Below are positions 1-9,600 of a DNA stretch of 64,000 nucleotides, piece after piece (within the stretch, counting starts at the first letter, position 1; every line of letters starts with the position of its first letter). Below the pieces are notes generated by a model. The model was not told where the DNA came from. It ran no database searches and saw only the letters and a list, made by a program, of their open reading frames with translations. The DNA is taken from positions 1 to 64,000 of the forward strand of contig NZ_WVIE01000009.1 of assembly GCF_010091945.1 (NCBI RefSeq), given 5' to 3'. A program made the translations under genes and the position numbers. The stretch is from Myxacorys almedinensis A (GTDB taxonomy: Bacteria; Cyanobacteriota; Cyanobacteriia; Leptolyngbyales; Leptolyngbyaceae).

Positions 1-34
<34 letters not shown>

Positions 35-648
35 ATGGATATTGTTCTTTAAGCTCTATCTCATTTGTTTCCCTAACCGCAAACTTCCCATTCCCTCCGC
101 TCTAAAGCTCGGACAATGCTTAGTTCCTCAAGTTGGAAACTCCCTAATCATTTGCTTTGACCAAAATTAAGTGCTATTCTGGCTTCTAAACTATATCGTT
201 GTCTTGGTTCGGCACCGGCTCAGAACCCCCGCTTTCGCTTGGCTCCCTCACCCGCTTGACTAATATAGCCCTTGCTTTTCTATCCTGTCAAGCACGTTGG
301 GTAAAATCTTTTCTGAGGGTGCCAACAGGGGTAAGCAGAATCCTCGAAAGTCTTTGTGGGACGGGCATAAAAGGCTTTCTAGGTCTGCTGTAGTGATAAG
401 CAGGACGATATTATAGCTAGAAAAAATATTTGCGATCGCAGATTGGGGCGTTGAGAAACTTGCGCTTTTTATTGTAAGTCGTTGACCGATTTTTGGTTTT
501 GGGCATCTATCCTCCCGAATAATCCTTCTCATGCCAGAGACGTTGGATTGATAGAAGCAGTTCAATAGAGAATGAGAGTTAGCTTTGCTGAGCAGCCTTC
601 CTTAGATAAAGTAGCGCTTTATATTATTGACAATTTGATTTTTTGGAC
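35..648. other. rRNA operon leader and spacer to the response regulator
   Basis: About 610 bases without a convincing gene. Two small reading frames here (199-393 plus, 260-565 minus) have no recognisable content. The part next to base 34 must be the 16S leader, transcribed leftward. I found no tRNA. A possible minus-strand -10 box lies at 410-415. The right end must carry the promoter of the rightward response regulator, but I could not place it. Confidence 0.7.
410..415 (-). promoter_or_regulatory. candidate -10 box of the rRNA operon
   Basis: On the minus strand the sequence is TATAAT, a perfect -10 hexamer about 375 bases upstream of the mature 16S 5' end, a plausible distance for an rrn leader. 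The bases 17-18 upstream do not match a -35 box; a HIP1 octamer lies there instead. This is a candidate only. Confidence 0.3.
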
Positions 649-1014
649 ATGACTCGTATTTTGGTTGTAGACGATGTAGCTGATAACTCCTTTTTACTTC
701 AAGCCCTTTTGGAGTTTGAAGGTTATCAAGTAGATACGGCTGATAATGGTCAAGCAGCATTAGCTAAGATAGAGTCTGCACCTCCAGATTTAGTGTTGCT
801 TGATGTGATGATGCCGGAAATGGATGGGTATGAAGTTGCTTGCCGGATTCGCCAAAACCACCAACTTGATTCCGTCCCAATCTTGTTTGTCACAGGGTAT
901 GATGCTGTTGCAACTGAGGTTAAAGCTCCTGTTCAGGTTGCTGGAATCATTCGCAAGCCTGTAGAGATAGACAATTTAATGGTGCAAGTGCAAACTGCGT
1001 TGGATTTGGAATGA
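649..1014 (+). CDS. single-domain response regulator (CheY-like)
   Basis: A receiver domain with nothing attached. The acidic pair (VVDD), the phospho-acceptor Asp in LVLLDVMMPEMDG, the Thr in FVTGYD and the conserved Lys in IRKPVE are all present, so phosphotransfer looks intact. Such stand-alone receivers act through protein partners rather than DNA. I chose the ATG at 649; an in-frame TTG two codons upstream is possible. The stop overlaps the start of malQ by four bases (ATGA), so the two are translationally coupled, an unusual pairing of a receiver with a glucan enzyme. The cognate kinase is unknown. Confidence 0.9.
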   Translation: MTRILVVDDVADNSFLLQALLEFEGYQVDTADNGQAALAKIESAPPDLVLLDVMMPEMDGYEVACRIRQNHQLDSVPILFVTGYDAVATEVKAPVQVAGIIRKPVEIDNLMVQVQTALDLE

Positions 1015-2534
1015 GCAATATTGAAACGGCAGTGCCCAAGACAACGTTTAAGCGAAGTAGCGGAGTGTTACTACACCCAACTAGCCTGCCTAGCCAGTTT
1101 GGGATTGGGGATATGGGCAGATCGGCTTATCAGTTTATTGATTTCTTGGCTCAGAGTGGTCAAGCTTGGTGGCAAGTTTTGCCATTAGCACCGACTGGAT
1201 ACGAGCATTCTCCTTACACGATGAATTTCAGCGCTTTTGCAGGAAATCCTTTGCTGATTAGCTTGGAGCAGTTAGAAAAGGAGGGCTTGCTTGAGAACGA
1301 CGAACTGAAGACGTTGCCTGATAGCGATCGCATTAATTTTGAGCGTGTTGTTCCTCATAAGACCCAATTACTGGAACTCGCCTATTCTCGCTTCGTGCCT
1401 GACGAATCGTTTGAGCAGTTTTGCCACGAACAAGCCTACTGGCTCAAAGATTTTGCGTTGTTTATGGCGCTTTTAGAAGCGCATGGCGGCGCGACTTGGA
1501 CGACTTGGGAACCTGCGATCGCGCGGCGAGAAGCTGATGCGATCGCGAAACACGAAGAAAAGTTGCACTCTAAAATTCAGTTTCATCAGTTCTCACAGTT
1601 CAAGTTTTTTCAGCAGTGGTCTGCGCTGCGAGACTATGCCCACCAGAAAAACATCAGCATTATTGGGGATGTTTCTATTTATGTGTGCCACAATAGCTCT
1701 GATGTTTGGGCAAATCCTCAGCTATTTAAGCTTGACCCAGAAACATTAGAGCCTGCCTTTATTGCTGGAGTCCCACCAGATTATTTTAGTGAGACGGGTC
1801 AATTGTGGGGAAACCCAGTGTATGACTGGGCGCGATCGCAAGCTACAAACTTTGAGTGGTGGATCAAACGGTTTCGAGCAACACTGCAATATGTCGATGT
1901 GGTTCGAGTCGATCATTTCCGGGGCTTTGAAGCGTACTGGCAAGTTCCGGCTGGGGAGCCTACAGCCATGAATGGAGAGTGGATAAAAGCACCCGGAGTG
2001 GAATTTTTTGAAACCTTAAAAACTCAACTTGGAACGCTGCCGATTATGGCGGAGGACTTAGGCATTATTACTCCAGAAGTGGAAGAATTGCGCGATCGCT
2101 TCGAGTTTCCGGGAATGCGAATTTTGATGTTTGCCTTTGATGGCGATCCAAACAATATTCACCTCCCAACGCATTACGTGCCTAACTCGATTGTTTACCC
2201 CGGAACTCACGATAACGACACCGCGATCGGATGGTGGACAACGGCAAGCGATCAGGAAAAGCAGAACGTTTTGCAATATTTGGGATGTGATGCAACAGAG
2301 GAAATTTTAGATATTCATTGGCAAATGATTCGCCTTGCGATGGAATCGAGGGCGAGTTTAGCGATCGTACCGTTGCAAGATATTTTAGGGCTTGATCACC
2401 GTGCCAGAATGAATGACCCAAGCCAAAACGCAGGAAATTGGCGTTGGCGGTATCTCAGTTCTGACTTGCTGACACCAGAACTATCCAGGCAGCTTTTGGA
2501 AATGACCGAGGCTACCCATCGGATCGTAGCCTAG
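1011..2534 (+). CDS. malQ: 4-alpha-glucanotransferase (amylomaltase, GH77)
   Basis: Cytosolic disproportionating enzyme that transfers alpha-1,4-glucan segments between maltodextrins, serving glycogen turnover. The 507-residue length fits the family. GH77 landmarks are visible: LLHPTSLPS near residue 22, the nucleophile region VRVDHFRGFEAYW, the acid/base Glu in MAEDLG and the third carboxylate in GTHDND. It starts inside the stop codon of the upstream response regulator (ATGA overlap). It is followed by a HIP1-based hairpin terminator and converges with argZ. Confidence 0.96.
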   Translation: MSNIETAVPKTTFKRSSGVLLHPTSLPSQFGIGDMGRSAYQFIDFLAQSGQAWWQVLPLAPTGYEHSPYTMNFSAFAGNPLLISLEQLEKEGLLENDELKTLPDSDRINFERVVPHKTQLLELAYSRFVPDESFEQFCHEQAYWLKDFALFMALLEAHGGATWTTWEPAIARREADAIAKHEEKLHSKIQFHQFSQFKFFQQWSALRDYAHQKNISIIGDVSIYVCHNSSDVWANPQLFKLDPETLEPAFIAGVPPDYFSETGQLWGNPVYDWARSQATNFEWWIKRFRATLQYVDVVRVDHFRGFEAYWQVPAGEPTAMNGEWIKAPGVEFFETLKTQLGTLPIMAEDLGIITPEVEELRDRFEFPGMRILMFAFDGDPNNIHLPTHYVPNSIVYPGTHDNDTAIGWWTTASDQEKQNVLQYLGCDATEEILDIHWQMIRLAMESRASLAIVPLQDILGLDHRARMNDPSQNAGNWRWRYLSSDLLTPELSRQLLEMTEATHRIVA

Positions 2535-2558
2535 CCTATTCATTTTGAGAGAATGCAC

Positions 2559-2598
2559 AGCGCGATCGCAGTTTACTCCATCTGCGATCGCGCTTTTA
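2559..2598 (+). terminator. intrinsic terminator of malQ built from two HIP1 octamers
   Basis: Perfect 13-bp inverted repeat, arms 2559-2571 and 2582-2594, each containing GCGATCGC, with a 10-base loop. It is followed on the plus strand by TTTAGTTTGACTTTT. It lies 25 bases after the malQ stop. Confidence 0.8.
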
Positions 2599-2628
2599 GT
2601 TTGACTTTTCCAAGCAGAAAAAATTCAA

Positions 2629-4737
2629 TCAAACACTCTGAGCAACCTGATAAGCGTGAGTTAATTTATCTAACTGCTGAACGAGCAAACTCAAGAACAA
2701 GCCCACATCGGTCACGACGCCAACAGATTCGACTGAGCCGCGATCGCTGAGCTTCGTCACAACCGCAGGATTAATATCGACGCACACCATTTTCACCCCC
2801 GCAGGGGTCATATTGCCAACACCAATCGAGTGCAACATAGAAGACAACATCAAAATCATGTCAGCCCCAGCAATCAGACGCGCATACTCTTCTTGCGCCT
2901 GAATCAGATCCATCTGCGTATCGGGCAACGGTCCATCATCTCGAATTGATCCCGCTAACGAAAACGGAATATGGTGACGAACGCATTCATACAAAATACC
3001 TTTTTTGAGAACACCTGCTTCAACGGTTTTGGCAATACTGCCGTACCTACGAACCATATTGATCACCTTTAAGTGATGGCGATGACCCCCGCGAACCGAA
3101 ACCCCTCGCTTCATATCTACACCAAGCGATGTGCCCATCAGCGATTGCTCCATGTCATGAACTGCGATCGCATTCCCCCCCAGCAACGCCTGCACATAAC
3201 CTTCGCGCACAAGATGAGCAAGGTGTTCACCGCCCCCTGTATGAATCACAACCGGACCTGCACTGACCACAACTCGTCCACCTTGATCACGAATTTGCCG
3301 CAGTTCCCATGCAATTTGTTCAACCACAAGCTCCACTCGCCGTTCGCTCGATACCCCTGCGCCCATGAAGCTAAATTCTTGAGTATTGCGCTGTTCACGA
3401 GATTCAGTTTTGCGAACCGTCCGAATTCCTTCGACGCCGACTACGACACGATCGCTGGTTTTTAAATCCCTCAACAGCTTACATTCGGCAGTTTCAGAAT
3501 CGGCAGACAGCGCGATCGCAGCATCCATGCGCTGCTTGTCTACAGTCACCCACTCATTATTCATCCGAATTTGGGTCGGGTAAATTGTAGTCACATAAAA
3601 ATCATCTGGCGCTACGCCATCTTGAACCACCGTTTCTAAATGGCAGTCGCACACCTCTTGTGGGGGTGGCAATGCACCCAAGTCAATCAACTGAGACATG
3701 ATCGTTTCCATCACATCGTGGGATGGAGCCGTCACTTTAACCTCTGCCGAAGAGGTGCTTTGCCGTTGCACACCCAGATTAAAATTGAGGACTTGAAAAC
3801 TTCCCCCCGCTTCAACCACAATATCTAGGGCACGGTTGATCAGACCCGAATCGAGCAAATGCCCATCCAGGCGAATCATACGGCTTTCGATGGCGGCGCT
3901 GCCATGAAGCTCTACCCGCACAGGCTCTGTCACTCTAAGCGTGAGGCATTTTGCTGCACCACCCGCTTTTAGAAATTCTGTTAAAGGGGTCTCAATCACT
4001 CGAAACCCGGCATCAGAAATGCGTTTTTTGAGGTCATCACTTGCTTTGTTCATGATGACAATATCATCAATGTTGACCGAATTGCAGGCGAAATTTGCTG
4101 CATCGGCTTCTGCAACAACGAGGCGTTTTTCAGGCGGAATTCGCAGTTCAATCAAGCGATTGGAATAGGCATCAAAAGCGGGTGGATAATAGAGCAAATA
4201 CCCGTCTTGTAGCGGACAGAAGCATGTATCTAAGTGATAAAATCGCTCGTCCATCAACCGCAGTGACAATACCTCTACATCCAGCCATTTCGCCAAATAG
4301 GGATGAGAATCTAGTTCAGAGCGAAATCCATACCCTGCCCACAGGCAGCGACCCTCGCGATCGAACAAGGCATCTCCCGCCCCTTCAAACGGCAACTCTG
4401 AGGGCAATTCATGCACTGTGAAGCCGTTCTCTTCAAACCACTGCTTAAAGAAAGGTTCTTCCCCCTGCCGTTCTTTATGAAAAAAGCGACTGAGAACAGC
4501 AATATCGCCCAAAACCAGCCCGGCATTGGCCGTAAAAACCATATCTGGAACCCCGATCTGAGGCGTCACCAAATCTACGATCGCATGGTCTTTAATCACA
4601 TTGTGCAGTTTTCGCCACTGGTCAACGGCGCGATCGCGCGATGATTTATGAATGTTGCCTTCCATCCAAGGATTAATGACATAATCCACGTCGTAATGGT
4701 CAGGTGAGCACATGAGGAAGCGAAGGGATGAAGTCAT
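2629..4737 (-). CDS. argZ: arginine dihydrolase / LOR-SDH fusion (ArgZ/AgrE type)
   Basis: A 702-residue two-part protein. The N-terminal amidinotransferase-fold domain (about 1-285) carries the residues known to be catalytic in cyanobacterial ArgZ/AgrE at exactly matching positions: Asn71 in FTANAG, His168 in FYHLD and Cys264 in AAKCLTLRV. These convert arginine to ornithine, CO2 and two ammonia. The rest is the TIGR00300 LOR/SDH region, with a nucleotide-binding part at the C-terminus. In Anabaena AgrE this half is linked to proline formation from ornithine. It thus serves arginine and cyanophycin nitrogen mobilisation. It is not a recent fusion; the architecture is standard in cyanobacteria. 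It is convergent with malQ. Confidence 0.93.
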   Translation of the reverse strand: MTSSLRFLMCSPDHYDVDYVINPWMEGNIHKSSRDRAVDQWRKLHNVIKDHAIVDLVTPQIGVPDMVFTANAGLVLGDIAVLSRFFHKERQGEEPFFKQWFEENGFTVHELPSELPFEGAGDALFDREGRCLWAGYGFRSELDSHPYLAKWLDVEVLSLRLMDERFYHLDTCFCPLQDGYLLYYPPAFDAYSNRLIELRIPPEKRLVVAEADAANFACNSVNIDDIVIMNKASDDLKKRISDAGFRVIETPLTEFLKAGGAAKCLTLRVTEPVRVELHGSAAIESRMIRLDGHLLDSGLINRALDIVVEAGGSFQVLNFNLGVQRQSTSSAEVKVTAPSHDVMETIMSQLIDLGALPPPQEVCDCHLETVVQDGVAPDDFYVTTIYPTQIRMNNEWVTVDKQRMDAAIALSADSETAECKLLRDLKTSDRVVVGVEGIRTVRKTESREQRNTQEFSFMGAGVSSERRVELVVEQIAWELRQIRDQGGRVVVSAGPVVIHTGGGEHLAHLVREGYVQALLGGNAIAVHDMEQSLMGTSLGVDMKRGVSVRGGHRHHLKVINMVRRYGSIAKTVEAGVLKKGILYECVRHHIPFSLAGSIRDDGPLPDTQMDLIQAQEEYARLIAGADMILMLSSMLHSIGVGNMTPAGVKMVCVDINPAVVTKLSDRGSVESVGVVTDVGLFLSLLVQQLDKLTHAYQVAQSV

Positions 4738-5095
4738 AGAAATCTTGGGGAGTTGTGGAATGAACGCGACATAGCATTATAAGACGCTACAAGCAGCATT
4801 CTTGCAGTGAGCGACACTATATGTCAGGAGAACATTAGACTTCTGTATAAATGATTAGCGAGAAGGATTTGGCTCAACCCCGATCGGGAAACCTAGCACT
4901 ATTTGTTCTAGCATCTAAACCCCTCACCCTGGTCGATTGTCAACGTTAAGTAGAGGGGTAGATGGGCTGGATTACTGCGCGACCCATCCACCCATCGACT
5001 CTCTAACCCATCCACTTTTAGTCCCTCATTTCGATTTTGATAGACTACTAGCCTACTTTAGCCATTTTCAAGGCGCATTGACTAAAGATAAGGGA
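4738..5095. other. intergenic region between argZ and the M23 gene
   Basis: About 360 bases holding the argZ upstream region and the 3' side of the M23 gene. It has a cluster of related CCCATC(C) words at about 4961-5014 that could pair with the nearby GATGGG, and a 14-bp tandem repeat at its right end. I see no gene. Confidence 0.6.
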
Positions 5096-5107
5096 CTAAA
5101 GATAAGG
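5080..5107. repeat. 14-bp perfect tandem duplication across a stop codon
   Basis: Two adjacent copies of GACTAAAGATAAGG (5080-5093 and 5094-5107). The stop codon of the leftward M23 peptidase gene (5096-5098) and its last codons lie in the right copy. The duplication therefore fixes the C-terminus of that protein. Confidence 0.85.
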
Positions 5108-6289
5108 GGCTGGATCAACGGGTTCACCGTCTTTTCTGACCTCAAAGTGGAGATGAGGTCCGGTTGAAAGCCCAGTAGAGCCAATGGCTGCGATCGCTTG
5201 TCCGCGCTCAACAGTTTGCCCATCTGCAACATAAAGTTCGCTAGAGTGTGCGTACAAAGTCGTGATGCCACTGCCATGATCCACGATCACCGCATTGCCA
5301 TAGCCACCATACCATCCTGCAAAAATCACGGTGCCGCGATCGGCAGATCGAATCGTCCCCCCATAGTCGGCAGCAAAATCGATGCCAGAATGAAATTTTT
5401 GATACCCCAAAATTGGATGCATTCGCCAACCGAAGGAACTGCTAACAGGCGCAGCACTCGGAAGAACAAACTGCCCCGTTCCAGAGATAACAATGACTTC
5501 ACCATTTCTAGCGCGTTCTGCGGCGAGGCGTCTTTGATTTTCTGCCACCCGACGTTGAATCAAAGCTCCAATGCTCTGGGAATCCTTTGCTAGTTGTGCT
5601 TCTGCGGCTTCGAGGGCACGGCGATCGTTTTTCAGACGATTGACAATGTGGGTTTGATAGGTTGCCTGTTGCTCATAGTCTGATTTTTGAGCATGAAGCT
5701 CTTGCCTCAGCAAATCAATATCATTCTTGGCTTGCTCAACCTGGTTGCGCCGACCTTCCAAGCGATCGGCATCTACTTTTAATTGGCTTAAAATATTACG
5801 ATCTTTTTGATACAACCGTTTCAATTGGTAACGGCGATCCAAAAAATCATTTAAACTCTGACTTTCTAATAGCACTGCCCAGCCATGCGCGCCTTGCTGC
5901 TGTTGCAAAAACCGCAAGCGTGAAACCGTAGCAGATTGGCGCTTTCGGTAGGTTTTCTCTGCTTCATTTAGCGATCGCTCTAGTGATTTTAAAACTTGGG
6001 TGGTGTGCTTAAGTTTTGCTTCACTCGCTTGAATTTGGCTGCTCGTTGCTTGAATGGTTTTACGAATGCTTTTGAGATCACCTTGGGCTTTGGTTTCGAG
6101 TTTCTGCACGCGATCGCGCTCTTTTTGCACAGCCGATCGCTGCTGATCTAACGAGTGTTTTTTTTGTTTTAGCGTATCAATTGTTTCTTGTGATCCTGCG
6201 GGAAGTGCGGGTGCAATCATCAAGATTCCGAGGCAGCAAATAAGGCTCCAAATCAGACGTTTGAACTGTTTTGATGAGTGATTCAGCAT
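5096..6289 (-). CDS. murein hydrolase activator EnvC-like, M23 peptidase domain
   Basis: Exported cell-wall protein of 397 residues. A hydrophobic signal segment spans about 12-31 (LIWSLICCLGILMIAPALPA). A long coiled coil follows (about 35-255, rich in K/E/Q/R), then a C-terminal LytM/M23 domain (about 285-397). The domain contains HSGIDFAADYGG, YAHSS and GPHLHFEV, the usual zinc-ligand motifs, so it may be an active endopeptidase rather than a degenerate EnvC. The coiled-coil-plus-LytM layout is that of EnvC, which acts at the septum by activating amidases. The gene ends inside a 14-bp tandem repeat. It stands alone on the minus strand. Confidence 0.88.
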   Translation of the reverse strand: MLNHSSKQFKRLIWSLICCLGILMIAPALPAGSQETIDTLKQKKHSLDQQRSAVQKERDRVQKLETKAQGDLKSIRKTIQATSSQIQASEAKLKHTTQVLKSLERSLNEAEKTYRKRQSATVSRLRFLQQQQGAHGWAVLLESQSLNDFLDRRYQLKRLYQKDRNILSQLKVDADRLEGRRNQVEQAKNDIDLLRQELHAQKSDYEQQATYQTHIVNRLKNDRRALEAAEAQLAKDSQSIGALIQRRVAENQRRLAAERARNGEVIVISGTGQFVLPSAAPVSSSFGWRMHPILGYQKFHSGIDFAADYGGTIRSADRGTVIFAGWYGGYGNAVIVDHGSGITTLYAHSSELYVADGQTVERGQAIAAIGSTGLSTGPHLHFEVRKDGEPVDPAPYL

Positions 6290-6691
6290 TTACACGTATC
6301 CCAATCACAGTCACAAATCAAACATCATTATGACCGCAATTTTTGGTTAGGCACGATCTTTTGCAGCCGCCCTTGCGATCGCAAAACGTGGGCAGGGAAA
6401 ATCTACCTAAAATGCTGGATTGAAATCCTATCAGCACAGGGTTCTTCAACGGATAACCCACACCGGAAACAGCATCTTTCTTAAGATAGATAGCTATTTG
6501 GGTAAGACTATTTGAAATTTATAAAGATAAAGGACTTTATACTTCATAAAGTTCTTGACAGCATGTTCAATCATCAAACCGTTAGATAATAAACCGATAG
6601 GCAATCCCATAGATAATTCGCCAGATGAAACCCTGCATAGCCGTGGTAAGACCCTGCAAGCAAAATATTTTTTACGAAGAGAAACGAAAGC
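6290..6691. other. divergent intergenic region upstream of the hybrid kinase
   Basis: About 400 bases between divergent genes, so it should carry both promoters. A TTGACA at 6555-6560 looks like a -35 box, but no good -10 follows at 16-18 bases. ACCCTGCA occurs twice at about 6632-6658, just before the kinase. No gene or RNA was recognised. Confidence 0.5.
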
Positions 6692-9600
6692 ATGAGTGTA
6701 GAGCAACAAGAGGCAATTTCTGAAAGGCTTTTTGCAGGCGGCGGCGAGATGGGCGCGCTGATGCAAGCTCAGGATTGGTCGCAAACCCGGCTTGGTGCTG
6801 TTGAGCACTGGTCGCAGAGTTTGAGAACAGCAGTGCGAATTATGCTGACCTCTCAACAAGCCATGTTTGTTTGGTGGGGCGAAGACCTAATCAATCTTTA
6901 CAACGATGCCTATCGAGCCATTCTCGGTGGCAAACATCCAAAAGCGCTCGGTCAGCCTGCGGCTGAGGTATGGCGAGAGATTTGGGATCAGGTTGGTCCT
7001 CGTGCAGAATCGGCACTGCGTCAGAACGAAGGCACCTACGACGAATCGTTGCTGCTGATTATGGAGCGCAACGGCTACCCAGAGGAAACCTACTATACGT
7101 TCTCGTACAGCCCTATCCCAGATGATGATGGCAGCACAGGCGGCATCTTCTGTGCCAACACCGACGATACTCAACGCATTATTGGAGAGCGTCAGCTAGC
7201 GCTGTTAACAGAACTGGCAACCAAGACAGCCGATGCACGCACCTTTGATGAAGCTTGCACCCTGAGCGCAACCTGTCTGGCAACCAATCCTTACGATCTG
7301 CCGTTTGCCATGATTTATCTGGTTGACCCAGATCAGCAAATCATTTCTCTGGCAGGAACCTCTGGCATTACGCAGGACGCTGCGGCAGTTCCTGAAACCG
7401 TTGCTTTTAATCAGCCTTCAGCTTGGCGGTTTGGGGAGGTGCTTAGCACCCATCAACCCTGTTTGATCTCTGATTTAGAGGCGCAATTTAGCCATCTGCC
7501 AACCGGGGCTTGGCATCAATCGCCGCATCAAGCGATCGCAGTGCCGATTGCGCCATCTGGGGAGACGGGGAAAGCAGGCATCCTTGTGGCGGGTCTAAAC
7601 CCATTTCGGCTATTCGATCATAGCTATCAACAGTTTATCGATCTGGTTGCGGCTCAAACCGCAGCGAGTGTCGCCAATGCCCAGGCGTATGAAGAAGAAC
7701 GCAAACGAACCAAGGCACTCGCAGAACTCGATCGCGCCAAAACTGCATTTTTTAGCAATATCAGCCACGAATTTCGTACCCCCCTAACGTTGATGCTAGA
7801 TCCCCTAGCTGAGACGTTGAGCCGACTAGATGGGCAACTTCCGCCATCCGAGCGGGAGCAGTTGCAGATGGTGCAGCGCAATGGGCAACGGTTGCTAAAG
7901 CTCGTCAACACCTTGCTCGACTTTTCCCGCATCGAAGCAGGGCGCATTCAGGCAACGTATCAGCCCACCGATTTAGCAACGTATACGATCGAACTTGCCA
8001 GCGTCTTTCGTTCGGCGATCGAACGGGCAAATCTGCGCCTCGTGGTCGATTGCTCACCGCTTTCGTCACCCGCCTGGGTCGATCGCGAGATGTGGGAAAA
8101 AATTGTGCTGAATCTCCTCTCCAATGCGTTTAAATTTACGATCGCAGGAGAGATTGCAGTAATTTTGCGAGAAGGCAATAACCAGATTGAGTTAGAGGTA
8201 CGAGACACGGGCACGGGCATTCCCGCCGCAGAGCTACCCCGCATTTTTGAGCGGTTTCATCGAGTGCGAGGAGCCAAGGGACGCACCTACGAAGGCTCTG
8301 GCATTGGGCTATCGCTGGTTCGAGAATTGGTGCTGCTGCATGGAGGAACGATCGAGGTCAGGAGCGTTGTAGATCAGGGATCGCGTTTCATCGTCTCCAT
8401 TCCGGCAGGATCTGCCCACTTGTCCCCAGAGCGGCTCGACGCCACCCGTGCCCTTGTCCCGGTGGCAACAGGGACTGTTCCTTATGTAGAAGAAGCCTTA
8501 CGCTGGCTGCCAGAGGAGGATTTTGGAGCGCCGATTTTAGATTTTAGAGTAGAGCCTACGAGGGCAATCACCGATCCGGCTCACCTGAGGCGACAGCCTG
8601 ATCCCTCCCAACCTGAGAGCCGACCTCCAACATCAAAAATTCTTTTGGTCGATGACAACACCGATATGCGCGATTATGTGAGGCGGTTGTTGGTGGATCA
8701 AGGACATACAGTAGAAACGGCAGCCAATGGCAGGGCTGCGATCGCACTTCTCAAACACCTGCCCGACCCCCACCACCTGCCGGATCTGATTCTCACTGAC
8801 GTGATGATGCCTCACCTCGATGGCTTTGGGCTATTGCGGGCGTTGCGGGCAGATGCAGCCACCAGAGATCTGCCGATTATCTTGCTGTCTGCCCGGGCAG
8901 GAGAAGAAGCCCGGATTGAGGGGTTGTCAGCCGGAGCCGACGACTACTTGACCAAGCCATTTTCTGCCCGTGAACTGCTAGCACGAGTAGAAGCCAACCT
9001 GAAACTGGCGCAAGTGCGGCGCGCCGCCATGCAGCAAGAGCAAGCCCTGCGCCTAGAAGCCGAAACCGCACAGCAGACGGTCGAAATGATTTTGTCGAGC
9101 ATCAGCGACAGTTTTGTCGTGCTCGATCGCGACTGGAATTTTACCTACGTCAACGATCGCTACTGCAAAACTGTTGAGATGGAGCGAGACGCGCTGCTGG
9201 GGCATAGCGTTTGGGAACTCTTTCCCGATGCCGCCAACACCGACGTTCATATTCAACTTCAGCGATCGCTAGACGAGCAAACCCCCGTGCAGTTTGAGTG
9301 GTTTTTCCACGCTTGGAATCGCTGGTTTGAGTACCGGGTTTACCCATCACCTAGTGGATTAACCATTTTTCTGTGTGAAATTACCGATCGTGTGCAGGTC
9401 GAGCACGAACGCCGCCAAACAGAGTCAGCCTTGCATGAAAGCGAGGAACGCCTACGCTTGACGCTAGCAGCCGCCAACCAGGGCTGGTATGACCTGAATG
9501 TGCAAACGGGCGATACGATCGTCAGCCCCGAATACGCCCAAATGCTGGGCTACGACCCCGCCACCTTTCAAGAAACAAACGCCAAGTGGCAAGAACGGTT

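Noticed and set aside
2629-4737. argZ as an unusual gene fusion
   Set aside because: The amidinotransferase plus LOR/SDH layout is the normal cyanobacterial ArgZ/AgrE form.
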